Shown here: positions 7,442 to 16,615 of the stretch, one piece after another
Numbering within the stretch: position 1 is the stretch's first letter
Layout: each line of letters begins with the position of its first letter
Made by a program: the position numbers and the translations under genes
The notes under the pieces: generated by a model
Seen by the model: only the letters and a program-made list of their open reading frames with translations
Database searches by the model: none
Told to the model about the DNA's origin: nothing
DNA from: Desulfatitalea tepidiphila
Lineage (GTDB): Bacteria > Desulfobacterota > Desulfobacteria > Desulfobacterales > Desulfosarcinaceae
Assembly (NCBI RefSeq): GCF_001293685.1
Contig: NZ_BCAG01000003.1
Coordinates: forward strand, 1,426,001 to 1,490,000
Length of the DNA: 64,000 bases
Reading direction: 5' to 3'

Positions 7442-7753
7442 ATTGCGTTTGAAAGTTGATGCTTTTCGTATCGTTTCAAAGGGACCGTTCGGCTGAAAAA
7501 GAGCATCAGCCATGGATATCATTTTGCGCTTTGATGGTCTTGGTGTTCGCACTAAAAGCGGCGTTGGTCAAAAATCGTATCGGTCAACTCTTCGGATAGA
7601 TCGACATTGGAAGACTCCACCTCTTCGACGCGTCCGTTGCGGATAACTTTATCATCTTTTTTACAAGATGCTAATAATACATTGAAAACTAATTAAAAAG
7701 TGCGTATTGTAAAAAAATAATAGAACCGTAAGAAGTCCGAAATTCGCTTTTCC

Positions 7754-7826
7754 CGCCATTCCGGTGGAAGCTGGGATCCAGTATTTTCAATATGTTCTGG
7801 ATGCCGGCGTTCGCCGGCATGACGCC
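7754..7826. repeat. Dispersed intergenic palindromic repeat (REP/MITE-like)
   Basis: The element starts CGCCATTCCGGTGGAAGCTG and contains GGATCCAGTATTTTCAATAT followed by a perfect 20-base palindrome at 7,801-7,820 (ATGCCGGCG-TT-CGCCGGCAT). Elements of this build (attcc..gctgg..ccag..ttctgg atgccggcgttcgccggcat) are scattered between genes in many proteobacteria. Copy number in this genome cannot be seen here; only one copy is in the window. Confidence 0.5.
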
Positions 7827-7938
7827 TCTGCGGCTTTTTACAGTTTTATCGAATATTGTTGCTTAGTACATTTACGGTCGCGGTCATCATTTTTAATGTA
7901 CGCGGCGCTGAACCTAAAATCAGTTGGAAGTGTTATCG

Positions 7939-8829
7939 ATGTCTGATCCCATGTTGCCAGAAGAGAGGCTGAAACAGATACAGGTTTTTATTTCCAGGAT
8001 GCCGAGTCTTTCCACCACTGTGACCAAGGTGCTTGAAGTCTGCAACAATCCGGACACATCACCAGATGAGCTCAACCGTCTCATTTCTTACGATCCGGTT
8101 CTGACTGGACAGGTATTGAGTCTCATTAATTCGGCGTACTACAGTCTCCCGAGTCGGGTGACCTCCCTGACCCGAGCCATCATTATCCTTGGACTCAACA
8201 CCGTCAAAAACCTCGTGCTGGCAACATCGGTGCTCGCTTCTTTTAAAGAAACCTACACTGTCGACCATTTTTCCATTGACGATTACTGGGCGCACTGCTT
8301 GTGTGTCGGCGTAACCTCCAAAAAGATCTCTAAATTGATACGAATCCCGGCAAACGAGCAAGAGGAGTATTTTGTCTGCGGACTGCTTCACGATTTGGGC
8401 AAATTGCCAATGATGACCTGCTTCGGAGAGCTTTACGGTCAAGCCGTGAGTCGAAGCGAGAGCGACACGATACCTCTGTACCAGACCGAAAGACAGTTCA
8501 TTGGATTTGACCATTGTCAGGTGGGATGGCTGATAGGTGCCAAATGGAAACTGAGCGATGCCATGAAGCAGGCCATCATGCATCATCATCAACCCTTTGA
8601 TGAAAAATCCCCAGCCAGCAGTCTGGTCTATACCACGAGTTTGGCAAATCAAATCTCGCATCATTTCAAAATAGGTGCTGCCGGTGATGTAAGAGCGGAT
8701 GAAGTGATGATCCAGCAATTGGCTGAACGCATTGCCTTGGATCTAGAGCGAATTTTTAGCATGCAGTCCCTGATAGCGGAAGAGATCGAAAAAGCAAGGG
8801 TCTTCCTAAAAAGCAGCAGCAAAGGGTAA
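7939..8829 (+). CDS. HDOD-domain signalling protein
   Basis: A 296-aa cytoplasmic protein made almost entirely of an HDOD domain (about residues 10-215). Landmarks are MPSLSTTVTKVLEVCNNPD, SYDPVLTGQVLSLINSAYY, the ILGLNTVKNLVLATSVL helix and the HD-like pair in CGLLHDLGK (residues 151-152). Many HDOD proteins lack catalytic activity and work as adaptors in motility and biofilm signalling. I choose the ATG at 7,939, preceded by GGAAG, over the TTG 15 bases upstream. It is followed 4 bases later by the metallo-hydrolase gene, so the two are probably co-transcribed. Confidence 0.85.
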   Translation: MSDPMLPEERLKQIQVFISRMPSLSTTVTKVLEVCNNPDTSPDELNRLISYDPVLTGQVLSLINSAYYSLPSRVTSLTRAIIILGLNTVKNLVLATSVLASFKETYTVDHFSIDDYWAHCLCVGVTSKKISKLIRIPANEQEEYFVCGLLHDLGKLPMMTCFGELYGQAVSRSESDTIPLYQTERQFIGFDHCQVGWLIGAKWKLSDAMKQAIMHHHQPFDEKSPASSLVYTTSLANQISHHFKIGAAGDVRADEVMIQQLAERIALDLERIFSMQSLIAEEIEKARVFLKSSSKG

Positions 8830-8833
8830 TCCC

Positions 8834-9748
8834 ATGCGGATTAAGTTCTGGGGTGTGCGAGGCTCGATTCCCTGTCCAGGGCCTGAGACCGTGCGTTATG
8901 GCGGCAATACGGCCTGCTTGGAACTCTATATCGAACAATTGGATCGACTTATCATCATCGACGCGGGATCTGGTATCCGTGAATTGGGGGACCACATGAT
9001 GGCCCAGCATGCCGATGGTACCCCGATCAAGGCGGAAATTTTCCTGACCCACACCCATTGGGATCACATCATGGGATTCCCATTTTTCGCACCCATTTAT
9101 CTTCCCAGCTCGCAATTTACCATATACGGCCCAGTCACCTATGAGGAGGAGCCGCTTAAAGAGGTGCTTAGCGGCCAGTGGACCTATCGCTATTTTCCGG
9201 TGAGGCACGAAGACTTGTCATCCAAGGTGAATTACGTCAATCTCAAGGAGGGGCGATACGATTTGGGAGATGGTCTTGCGTTACAGACCAAATACTTGAA
9301 TCATCCACTGCTGTGCCTTGGATATCGTTACGAATTTATGGGAAAAGTATTTTGTACTGCCTACGATACGGAGCCGTTTAGAAATTTGTTCTGCACTGAT
9401 CCGACAGATCCCGGATACGACGCGGCTACCGCGGCCGAAGGGGAAGCCGCTGCGGTTGAAGCCAACCATCGCATCGGGCAGTTTGTGGAGGGTGCCGATT
9501 TGCTGGTGTTCGACACTCAGTACACCCGCCAGGAGTATTTCCAGTCTCGAATCGGATGGGGACATTCCTACATCGACCACGCCATCGGTATCGGTCAAAA
9601 ATATCACGTTAAACGTCTCGCCCTTTTCCATCACGACATTCAACGTACTGATGATCAGCTCGATGCTCTCTGCCAGCAATATTGTGTGTCCAAAGGCGAG
9701 GATACCGAAATTTTCTTTGCCCGAGAGGGTATGGAAGTCAACCTGTAG
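8834..9748 (+). CDS. Metallo-beta-lactamase-fold hydrolase
   Basis: A 304-aa protein of the MBL superfamily, PhnP/cAMP-phosphodiesterase-like subgroup. The N-terminus (RIKFWGVRGSIPCPGPETVRYGGNTAC) is diagnostic, and the metal motif HTHWDH lies at residues 73-78, followed by a late His-rich strand (WGHSYIDHA). The substrate is unknown; cyclic nucleotides or phosphodiesters are typical for the subgroup. It is coupled to the HDOD gene, so a signalling-molecule hydrolase is a reasonable inference. Members with this N-terminus are often found beside HDOD or response-regulator genes in deltaproteobacteria. Confidence 0.8.
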   Translation: MRIKFWGVRGSIPCPGPETVRYGGNTACLELYIEQLDRLIIIDAGSGIRELGDHMMAQHADGTPIKAEIFLTHTHWDHIMGFPFFAPIYLPSSQFTIYGPVTYEEEPLKEVLSGQWTYRYFPVRHEDLSSKVNYVNLKEGRYDLGDGLALQTKYLNHPLLCLGYRYEFMGKVFCTAYDTEPFRNLFCTDPTDPGYDAATAAEGEAAAVEANHRIGQFVEGADLLVFDTQYTRQEYFQSRIGWGHSYIDHAIGIGQKYHVKRLALFHHDIQRTDDQLDALCQQYCVSKGEDTEIFFAREGMEVNL

Positions 9749-10099
9749 ACCCCACCTTCTGGCAGACGTTAAGCGATCTGCAAAACGCAGGCACCAGGCA
9801 AATATTTCCAGCACGAGGTTAAAATTGCTCTATTGCGATCTGCAGCTTCCAGTCGCCGCCCACTCGCCTGCAGATTGACTGGTGCCTGGATGAATTCATT
9901 AAATCACAAATAACAAGAGGTTGAGGACACTTGCAGCGTTAATTCATCGTTCAAATATTTACTTGAATGTGAAAATCGGAAAAAATCGGGCGATTTTTAA
10001 AAATTGCACGCTATTTGCTTACTCGTCCTTTTGATTACTGGATCTACGGCTAAAGACCACCCCAGGCGCAACCCCGCTTTGTGAAAGGAGGAATGGAAA
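9749..10099. other. Noncoding region with nested inverted repeats
   Basis: No gene is seen. Two nested inverted repeats occur: CAGGCACCAG (9,788-9,797) with CTGGTGCCTG (9,879-9,888), and inside it ATCTGCAG (from about 9,839) with CTGCAGAT (about 9,869-9,876). GCGATCTGCA also occurs twice in direct orientation. A sigma-54-like promoter lies at 10,004-10,018. Transcribed, the region could fold into a long hairpin after the hydrolase gene. Confidence 0.45.
10004..10018 (+). promoter_or_regulatory. Possible sigma-54 (-24/-12) promoter
   Basis: TTGCACG-CTAT-TTGC matches the consensus TGGCACG-N4-TTGC except that the first G of the -24 GG is T. Spacing is exact. It lies 82 bases before the TTG start at 10,100. 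The mismatch in an otherwise invariant base lowers confidence. Confidence 0.4.
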
Positions 10100-10558
10100 T
10101 TGAAGATCAGCAACGACCATCACGTGCAGGCCAATGTGCCGATTCGGCAGGATACATCGGTTACCCAAGGGCAAACGCCGGCGTTTGCTACGGTGCTCGA
10201 GAAAGCGTTCGACAAACCGGATGTCGAAAAAGCATCTGCACCGATTGGCGTTCCACCGGTGCTCAAGCCACCGATGGAAATTTCGACGCACCGGGTTTTT
10301 TCGCAAACCGACCGTTTGATCACAGCCATGGAAACGTATCAGGCGCTGCTCTCCGATAACCGAGCCGTCTTGCGTTCCATGGAGCCGGCGGTGCGGGAAA
10401 TGAAAATTGAATTGTCATCACTCCAGGATCTGATGAGCGAAATGCCCGAGACACATCCCATGTACGAGATTGTTTCTGAAACGATCCAGGTTGGCAACGG
10501 GGAGATAGCTCGATTTGACAGCGGTTTTTATATAGAAGATGCCGATGAAACGATTTAG
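10100..10558 (+). CDS. Hypothetical protein (152 aa), unknown function
   Basis: The frame begins at a TTG (10,100) that follows a strong AAAGGAGG with 8-base spacing; no ATG in this frame is better placed. The first ~70 residues are low in structure and Pro-rich (GVPPVLKPPMEI). The C-terminal half is helical, with a heptad-like stretch (AVREMKIELSSLQDLMSEMPE) that could form a coiled coil, and the end is acidic (YIEDADETI). No family is recognised. It ends 4 bases inside the convergent PilZ gene. Its possible sigma-54 promoter and neighbours hint at a motility or surface role, but this is inference. Confidence 0.5.
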   Translation: MKISNDHHVQANVPIRQDTSVTQGQTPAFATVLEKAFDKPDVEKASAPIGVPPVLKPPMEISTHRVFSQTDRLITAMETYQALLSDNRAVLRSMEPAVREMKIELSSLQDLMSEMPETHPMYEIVSETIQVGNGEIARFDSGFYIEDADETI

Positions 10559-11307
10559 CTTTTTTCCTGAAGGCGATTCCTCAGGAAACGGCGTTGCATG
10601 TCGTAAATGATTTTTGTGAGACGTTTCTTGAACTCATTTTTGATCGCCAGGAATTCGAAGGCAATATCATAATTTTTGGCGATGGGTCCTTTATCGATTC
10701 GCCTCACAGCGATCCTGTCCACGGCGACAATACAGCTCACACCATCGAGTGTTACGAGAAGATCCGCGCCCTCCAAGATCATATCTGAAAGAAAAAGCGT
10801 TTTTACAGGGGCGTTGCAATGGCATAAAACACCCCCCAAACTCAGGTCGTCCACTGCGAGGCGTATCTCGCGCGATTCAATATGCAACACCAGTTCTGCC
10901 ACGTCTGGCGCTTGAATGCGAAAGTCGCGCCTGTGCTGATCACGCTGAATCCGGGTAGGGCATTGCAACCACAACTCCTGATCGCTGATGGTGGCGACAG
11001 GTGCATCAAAACGATGTTGAAGCCGGTCTGTACCCGTAAACTCGAAATGGAGCATCGCCGGAGATGTTTCATTCGCAGCTTGCGAAAGGAGGTCCAGCAA
11101 GCCTTCCGGCGGGTCAATTTTGAAGGCGGCCTTGGCGTCCAGAATGCCGATGCCGATGATAAACGTGAGGCGTTCGTAACTGCGGTGGGGCACGGATAGT
11201 GTTAAAAAGGTGCGTGACTCCGCCAACCACGCGATAAGGTCAAGTGCCTTTTGGTCGGCAATGGTGTCATGACTCTGCATGTCCTTGGGCGGGTCAAAAG
11301 GCCTCAT
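10555..11307 (-). CDS. YcgR-like PilZ-domain protein (c-di-GMP effector)
   Basis: A 250-aa protein with an N-terminal YcgR-type domain (about residues 30-120) and a C-terminal PilZ domain (about 128-240). The c-di-GMP site is recognisable as R-R-D-F-R (RxxxR type, about residues 125-129) and D-L-S-L-G-G-V (DxSxxG). Such proteins act on the flagellar motor or on exopolysaccharide machinery. It is the last gene of a minus-strand operon with the NtrC-type regulator and the lone receiver, which ties second-messenger output to sigma-54 control. Confidence 0.82.
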   Translation of the reverse strand: MRPFDPPKDMQSHDTIADQKALDLIAWLAESRTFLTLSVPHRSYERLTFIIGIGILDAKAAFKIDPPEGLLDLLSQAANETSPAMLHFEFTGTDRLQHRFDAPVATISDQELWLQCPTRIQRDQHRRDFRIQAPDVAELVLHIESREIRLAVDDLSLGGVLCHCNAPVKTLFLSDMILEGADLLVTLDGVSCIVAVDRIAVRRIDKGPIAKNYDIAFEFLAIKNEFKKRLTKIIYDMQRRFLRNRLQEKS

Positions 11308-11321
11308 TGGAAATGGAATGC

Positions 11322-11771
11322 CTAAATTCCAGATACATTTTTTGCAAAATCAGGATCTTGAAAAAGCCTCTTGGCGAATTTCAGGTATTTTTCGGCAATG
11401 GCGCGGACCGCTAATTGCAGCGCATAGGGCTTGACCGGTTTTTCAAGCAGGTGATTGACATCCGATGCAATGCACATGTTGACGATGTCGTCGCTGGCAT
11501 TGCCCGTGATGATGATGGCATCCGAATGCGCGGTAGGAAATCTTTCCTCGACTTCATCGAGGAAATAAAATCCGCTGACCCCCCCCAGAAAGACATCGAC
11601 GATGAAAATAGCCACGCCAATGTCCCGTCCCTTGCAATATTTCAATGCTTCTTCCGTGTCTGAAAACGGAATGACTTCTCCCCAAGTGTAGAATCTTTTT
11701 ACGATGGTTGAAATCAAATCGCATACAGCGGGATCATCGTCTACGATGATGACATCCAAACCGTCGGACAT
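11322..11771 (-). CDS. Single-domain response regulator (CheY-like receiver)
   Basis: A 149-aa receiver-only protein. The acidic pocket is D-D-D (residues 11-13), the phosphoacceptor Asp is residue 59 (IFIVDVF), and the conserved Lys is in LEKPVKP (residue 111). Its C-terminal extension is about 25 residues. It has no output domain, so it would act in a phosphorelay or by protein contact. It lies between the NtrC-type activator and the PilZ gene on the same strand; the histidine kinase at 13,733 is the nearest candidate partner. Confidence 0.85.
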   Translation of the reverse strand: MSDGLDVIIVDDDPAVCDLISTIVKRFYTWGEVIPFSDTEEALKYCKGRDIGVAIFIVDVFLGGVSGFYFLDEVEERFPTAHSDAIIITGNASDDIVNMCIASDVNHLLEKPVKPYALQLAVRAIAEKYLKFAKRLFQDPDFAKNVSGI

Positions 11772-11819
11772 GGCGTTCTCCTGTGCAAAATGGATGATCG
11801 ATTGGTTGTTGATCGTTTA

Positions 11820-13184
11820 TCAAGTCAAGGCATCTGTATCGGTAATGCGATATTTTTCCACCTTGCGGTAAACGGTGGTCAAGTTGATCCCAAGAAGTTT
11901 CGCAGCCTCTGCCTTGTTGCCCTTTGTTCTCTGCAGTGCCCGCGTGATGAGCACCTTTTCATTTTCCACCAGATTGAAATTATTGTCGAGTATTGTATCC
12001 TTTTCTTTCATCGAACGCAACTCTGGAGGCAGGTCGGCGACCTCGATCGTTTCGCCGACACCCAATGCAAACGCGCGCTCGATCACGTTCTCCAACTGCC
12101 TTACATTTCCGGGCCAATCATAATTCATCATGAGATCGAGTGCCTCAGGTGAAATCCGGTCGACCACCCTGTGGCTCTCCTTGGCAAATTTCTTGATGAA
12201 ATGGTTGACCAAAGTGGGAATGTCTTCGCGGATCTCGCGCAGGGACGGCATGTGCAGGGAAATGACATTCAGGCGATAGTAGAGATCCTCCCGAAAAGCT
12301 TTCTGGGTAATGGCCTGTTCAAGGTTCTTGTTGGTGGCCGCGATCACCCGCACATCCACCTCGCTCTCGCGGGTGTCGCCCACCGGGCGAATCTTTTTCT
12401 CCTGCAATGCCCTGAGCAGCTTGACCTGCAGTGTCGGCTGTACCTCTGCGATCTCATCCAGAAAAATCGTGCCCCCGTCCGCGGCCTTGAAAAGGCCGAT
12501 GGTATCTTTGATCGCGCCGGTGAAGGCACCCTTCACATGTCCGAAAAGCTCACTCTCCAGCAAGCCTTCGGCAATCGCCCCGCAATTGACCGGTATGAAA
12601 GGCTTATCGCGACGCACGCTGTTTTGATGAATGACATTGGCCACCAGCTCTTTCCCAGTCCCGCTTTCCCCTTGTATCAATACCGTCGGACTGCCATTGC
12701 TGATCCGGTCGATGACGTCATAAATCTGCTGCATCTTAGCGCTCTTGCCAACCAACTGATCGTAATTGTATCGGTCCTTGAGTCGCCGTTTGATCAAATA
12801 GTTTTCCAGTTGAAGCGCGCGCTTTTCGACGATCCGGTCGATGAGGATCTTTAACCTTTCGAAATTGATTGGCTTTTGAAGGTAATCGTAGCTTCCTCTT
12901 TTTAACGCCTCGATGGCCGATTCGATGGTTCCATAACCCGTTACAATGATCACCTCGGTCGCCGGACTGATCTCCTTGATCGATTTGAGCAGGTCCAATC
13001 CACTGATTTCAGGCATGATAAGATCGGAAAAAACAGCGGCATACTCCTTCTGCTGGATCATTTCCAGGGCCTTTGGGCCATTATTGATCGTATCGACGCC
13101 ATACCCATTGCGTATCAGATAGGCTGCGACGACATCGAGAATCTGTTGATCGTCGTCGACGAATAGAATCGGAAAGTTTTCCAT
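11820..13184 (-). CDS. NtrC-family sigma-54-dependent response regulator
   Basis: A 454-aa three-domain activator. The receiver has the acidic triad DDD (10-12) and phosphoacceptor Asp54. The AAA+ domain has Walker A GESGTGKE (172-179) and the sigma-54 contact loop GAFTGA (219-224), and a Fis-type helix-turn-helix lies at the end (KNKAEAAKLLGINLTTVYRKVEKY). All key residues are intact. It is divergent from the histidine-kinase operon that carries a sigma-54 promoter at 13,650, so it is the natural activator of that operon. It may also act on the pse operon, whose promoter is nearly identical. It heads a minus-strand operon with the lone receiver and the PilZ protein. Confidence 0.92.
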   Translation of the reverse strand: MENFPILFVDDDQQILDVVAAYLIRNGYGVDTINNGPKALEMIQQKEYAAVFSDLIMPEISGLDLLKSIKEISPATEVIIVTGYGTIESAIEALKRGSYDYLQKPINFERLKILIDRIVEKRALQLENYLIKRRLKDRYNYDQLVGKSAKMQQIYDVIDRISNGSPTVLIQGESGTGKELVANVIHQNSVRRDKPFIPVNCGAIAEGLLESELFGHVKGAFTGAIKDTIGLFKAADGGTIFLDEIAEVQPTLQVKLLRALQEKKIRPVGDTRESEVDVRVIAATNKNLEQAITQKAFREDLYYRLNVISLHMPSLREIREDIPTLVNHFIKKFAKESHRVVDRISPEALDLMMNYDWPGNVRQLENVIERAFALGVGETIEVADLPPELRSMKEKDTILDNNFNLVENEKVLITRALQRTKGNKAEAAKLLGINLTTVYRKVEKYRITDTDALT

Positions 13185-13732
13185 ATCGTCGTTGTTTTTG
13201 GAAATATTGAAGATGCGGATATTTTAGATTGAAAAAACGCGGAACAATCAGTTCAAACCGCGCGGGCTTGTCCTGCAAAGTTCCCCGAAGCCATTATCAT
13301 CACTAAAAAACGTGTTATTGACAAGTGATAGATGAATGTATGCCATTGGATGGAAAGCGTGTCAAGGTTTTGAAATGATAATGCAATCAAAATATTGGAT
13401 TCAAGGACAACCACCTGATGGGGTGGATCTCGATTCAAGTTTTTAAATCTCGGGAGGATCGACACCGCAAACATATTATCAATTGAAAGAGCGCAAGGAC
13501 AAATCCTTAGGCATGATTCATAACAAAACGAAAGTCTTTCCATCAAGATTTGTACTACCTGTCAATAGTTTGACTTGAAAATCGGTATCCTGGCGATGAT
13601 TAGGGATTTCTATACGGATATAGACTTATAAATCAGTAGGATAAGACTGTGGTATGTTCATTGCTTATGCCTTAGGCGGTTGAATCGCAATTGAAGTCAG
13701 AAAAGGATGAATGACGACCTGGAGACGTTGAA
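13185..13732. other. 548-bp divergent intergenic/control region
   Basis: No gene is seen here. It separates the NtrC-type operon (minus) from the histidine-kinase operon (plus) and contains the sigma-54 promoter at 13,650-13,665. The remainder is AT-rich and is where enhancer sites for an NtrC-type protein would be expected, but I could not define a clear dyad. A short cysteine-containing open frame on the minus strand (13,253-13,546) has no ribosome site or family and is not called. Confidence 0.6.
13650..13665 (+). promoter_or_regulatory. Sigma-54 promoter of the kinase/TPR/glycosyltransferase operon
   Basis: TGGTATG-TTCA-TTGCT: GG at 13,651-13,652 and GC at 13,663-13,664 with the required 10-base spacing, 68 bases before the kinase ATG. 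It matches the consensus TGGYAYR-N4-TTGCW fully. Confidence 0.75.
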
Positions 13733-15067
13733 ATGACTGCTGCTGTGACATTGTCCGAAAATGCATACTGGCTTGAACATGAGCATGACATCCTCCCGAT
13801 CATGACCGCACTCTTCGTTGAAGGCTTAGAAACGGACACCAATCGCCCAATCGATAGTCAACGATGGAAACCTGAAAGGTCAGAAGAAGTTGATACGGCG
13901 CGAGTGTTCCGGTTGCCTACAAGAGTTAAGCCATACAGCCGACATGTAAATAAACTAAACAAAAAAAGTGAGGTTCATGATTTCATAATTAAAAATTTTA
14001 AAAAGCGGACGGTATCATCCCCTTCGCAACATACCATTGTGCGCCACCTAATCGGCGGAATCTCACATCATTTTAATAATCTGTTAATGGGCATATGGGG
14101 CAATGCAACTCTTATCCGCATGCAACTTGACCCTGCAGACCCACGCTACGTTCATGTAGATCAGATGGAACGATTGATTCAGAGCGGTGCCTTTTTGATC
14201 CATATGGTTTTAGGTTACCTCGGAGAAAGGCGAACCGTTGCAAAACAGATGCGATTGAATCAACTCATATCTGAGATCAAAAATGAGACCGGCCTCGCTG
14301 CCGGCATCGATGATCCCTGGAATTTTGAAGCCCGGCTCAAATGGGCCTCTCAGGTACAGCAACCAAGAATAATTGCAAGCAGTACTGCTCGGGTGTTAGA
14401 AGTGCTGTTCCAAGGGATTGAAAAGCATTGTAAAGAAATTATAGCGCTTGAAGACATTGATGCTGTAACTCAAAAAAAGCTTGCAACAATTGATGTTTTG
14501 GTTAGGAGAGGTCTCGATATCACATGGAAGTTGCGGCTTTACGCAGGTGATTTTCCTAAAAACCAAAAAACGAGAATTAGATTTGGGCCAATGGCCAAAC
14601 GCCTTCTCAAGCGACTCGGCTTAAGATATCCAAGTATTGAAATATACTCCAAGATCAGCGAAAAGCTTCCGACAATAAAAGCCGATCGGTTTCAGCTGGA
14701 ATGGGCGTTCGAGGAAATCATAGTCAACTGTGTGAATGCCATGCGCAATGGTGGCACTTTAAAAGTCACTGTCCACACACTTCAAGATGAATCCCCGAAG
14801 GTAAGGTGTGGCGTGCACAGCGGGGGTGATTACCTGATAATTAGCGTTCAAGACTCGGGTGATGGTATACCTTCACGAATCAAGAAACGCATCTTTGAAC
14901 CGTTTTTTGCAAACCCTAAACTTCGTGGGAAAATGGGGCTGGGTTTGGCCGCAGCTGATGGGGTTCTCAGAAGCCTTCGCGGCTATATCCATCTTCAATC
15001 TTGTGCCAAATTTGGAAGCACGTTCAAACTGTATCTGCCGTATGACGACACGACTCTTCTAAAATGA
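13733..15067 (+). CDS. Cytoplasmic sensor histidine kinase (NtrB-like catalytic core)
   Basis: A 444-aa kinase without membrane segments. The H-box is HLIGGISHHFNNLLMG (phosphoacceptor probably His112), typical of the NtrB-like/HisKA class that pairs with NtrC-type regulators. The HATPase domain fills about residues 290-440, with the N-box (EEIIVNCVNAMRNGG), G1 (DSGDGIP), F (RIFEPFF) and G2 (KMGLGLAAADGVL). The first 95 residues match no sensor domain I know and may receive the signal or dock a partner. It heads the operon driven from 13,650 and is divergent to an NtrC-type regulator, its likely partner. Confidence 0.85.
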   Translation: MTAAVTLSENAYWLEHEHDILPIMTALFVEGLETDTNRPIDSQRWKPERSEEVDTARVFRLPTRVKPYSRHVNKLNKKSEVHDFIIKNFKKRTVSSPSQHTIVRHLIGGISHHFNNLLMGIWGNATLIRMQLDPADPRYVHVDQMERLIQSGAFLIHMVLGYLGERRTVAKQMRLNQLISEIKNETGLAAGIDDPWNFEARLKWASQVQQPRIIASSTARVLEVLFQGIEKHCKEIIALEDIDAVTQKKLATIDVLVRRGLDITWKLRLYAGDFPKNQKTRIRFGPMAKRLLKRLGLRYPSIEIYSKISEKLPTIKADRFQLEWAFEEIIVNCVNAMRNGGTLKVTVHTLQDESPKVRCGVHSGGDYLIISVQDSGDGIPSRIKKRIFEPFFANPKLRGKMGLGLAAADGVLRSLRGYIHLQSCAKFGSTFKLYLPYDDTTLLK

Positions 15068-15153
15068 CCGTTAAATCGGTAGCCGAAAAGCAAGTCCAAT
15101 TTCTGCGGACAACAGGAGCAAGAACAGATAGAAAGAAACGAGGAGAAGAAAAT

Positions 15154-16611
15154 ATGCAGTCACCCGAATACATCCTGAATGCCATAGACTCATTGGTACA
15201 GAGCGGTCAAACAGAGGCCGCATGCTGGTTTCTGGACCGATTTATGTTTGAGTTTCCTGGAAATGGCCGCGCACATTATATGAGAGCGACTATTGCGTTC
15301 GAGGACCATAATTTGGAAATAGCTCTAAATCATTTTGAGCAAGCCGTAGAGTTTGAAAAAGGTAATGCACAATTCCAAAAAAGTCTTGGTGACATCCATT
15401 ACGTAATGCATAAGGATGCCTCGAAAGCATTGCAGTATTATAAAAAAGCGTTGTCAATTGAACCCGACGACGAAGCGACGCTATTGACGGTTGGGCATCT
15501 TTGCGTGTCGCTCCATCGTTTTGACGAGGCTCGGGACAATTATAAAAGAATAGTCGAATTAAACGCGGGGCATACTGAAGCGCTGAGGGCCTTGGCACAA
15601 CTTCCCTCAGCGGGCGAAAAGGCGCCACCTAAAGAGGTTTCGGTCGACGAAATGTATGCCACAGCCGAAAATGAAATTGAAAATGGCCAGCGGGATAAAG
15701 CGATGGCAATTCTTCTAAAAGTGATCAAGATCGATGATGGACATGCCTTGGCGCATAATGATTTGGCCGTACTCTATTACGATCGAGGGCAAAAAGAGGC
15801 GGCCTACAAGCATTACACGAGAGCATGTGAGCTTTGGCCTGAAAATGCTGTTTTTCTAAAAAACCTGGCGGATTTCCTATGGGCTGACAGAAATGACGCC
15901 AAGGCGGCGATGGCCAAATATGTGCAGGTTCTGAAATTGGATCCGCAAGATATAGAGGCTATTCTCGGCAGTGCGCAAATATGCGATGCCATTGGCAGGC
16001 AGGATGATGCCAGAGAATTTCTCGAATTCGCTCTACAAATCGAACCATGGAACAGTGATGCAAAGCAATTGGAAGATAAACTAGATCGAAATAATTCCTT
16101 GCCAGATAAGGACGACCTGTATTTAAGGGCTCAGAAAAAGGCCGCGGGGGGAGATCAACGTGGAGCCATCCATGATTTGAATCAATTGCTGGAATATTCG
16201 CCCGACAACCCATTGGTCCACAACGATCTGGGCGTTCTTTATTATGAAACCGGCAACAAAGAAATGTCACTCTCCTGTTATCAAAAAGCTCATCAACTCG
16301 CTCCAGATCATCCCAGCATTATCAAAAATCTTGCTGATTTCTATCTGCTGGAGCAAGAACGCATTGAGGATGCCATAAAGCTTTATATAAAAGTTTTGGA
16401 GAAGTCGCCTGAGGATATTGAATGCCTGATGGCGACCGCACATGTTTGTAAGCTGATGGGGAGGCCAGATGATGCCAAGGACTTTTATCATCGAATCCTT
16501 GAAATTGAACCCTGGAACCAAGGCGCGAGTGAGGCGATAGACGAGTTAGAACAAAACTCACATCCGGTTAGCGGCGGTTTGCTGATCAGGCAAGTTATGG
16601 GATCAAGGTAA
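15154..16611 (+). CDS. TPR-repeat protein
   Basis: About 485 residues of tandem tetratricopeptide repeats from near the N-terminus to the end. Typical helices are GRAHYMRATIAFEDHNLEIALNHFEQAVEFE, ALAHNDLAVLYYDRGQKEAAYKHYTRACELWP and PLVHNDLGVLYYETGNKEMSLSCYQKAHQLAPD; the last two repeat almost the same ~200-residue unit. I choose the ATG at 15,154 (AGGAG 8 bases upstream) over the ATG at 15,064 that overlaps the kinase stop. There is no signal peptide. TPR proteins in glycosylation loci usually bind the acceptor protein or the transferases, which fits the two TPR glycosyltransferases downstream. Confidence 0.8.
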   Translation: MQSPEYILNAIDSLVQSGQTEAACWFLDRFMFEFPGNGRAHYMRATIAFEDHNLEIALNHFEQAVEFEKGNAQFQKSLGDIHYVMHKDASKALQYYKKALSIEPDDEATLLTVGHLCVSLHRFDEARDNYKRIVELNAGHTEALRALAQLPSAGEKAPPKEVSVDEMYATAENEIENGQRDKAMAILLKVIKIDDGHALAHNDLAVLYYDRGQKEAAYKHYTRACELWPENAVFLKNLADFLWADRNDAKAAMAKYVQVLKLDPQDIEAILGSAQICDAIGRQDDAREFLEFALQIEPWNSDAKQLEDKLDRNNSLPDKDDLYLRAQKKAAGGDQRGAIHDLNQLLEYSPDNPLVHNDLGVLYYETGNKEMSLSCYQKAHQLAPDHPSIIKNLADFYLLEQERIEDAIKLYIKVLEKSPEDIECLMATAHVCKLMGRPDDAKDFYHRILEIEPWNQGASEAIDELEQNSHPVSGGLLIRQVMGSR

Positions 16612-16615
16612 AGTC

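Larger units (their letters stand above)
7271..7938. other. 668-bp region without a recognisable gene
   Basis: Between the ihfA-like and HDOD genes I see no convincing coding sequence on either strand. It contains a strong hairpin (7,413-7,441) and a dispersed-repeat-like palindromic element (7,754-7,826). On the minus strand around 7,565-7,690 there is a short open frame ending in SSNVDLSEELTDTIFDQRRF with a lipobox-like LLASC, but it has no usable start codon and may be the relic of a small lipoprotein gene. The rest is AT-rich. Confidence 0.5.

Noticed and set aside
7565-7690. Minus-strand lipoprotein-like frame with LLASC
   Set aside because: No start codon in frame after the upstream stop and only about 40 codons; kept only as a possible relic in the region note.
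15064-15153. N-terminal 30-codon extension of the TPR protein from the ATG at 15,064
   Set aside because: The extension is basic and without TPR pattern; the ATG at 15,154 has a better ribosome site. Coupled translation from 15,064 cannot be excluded.
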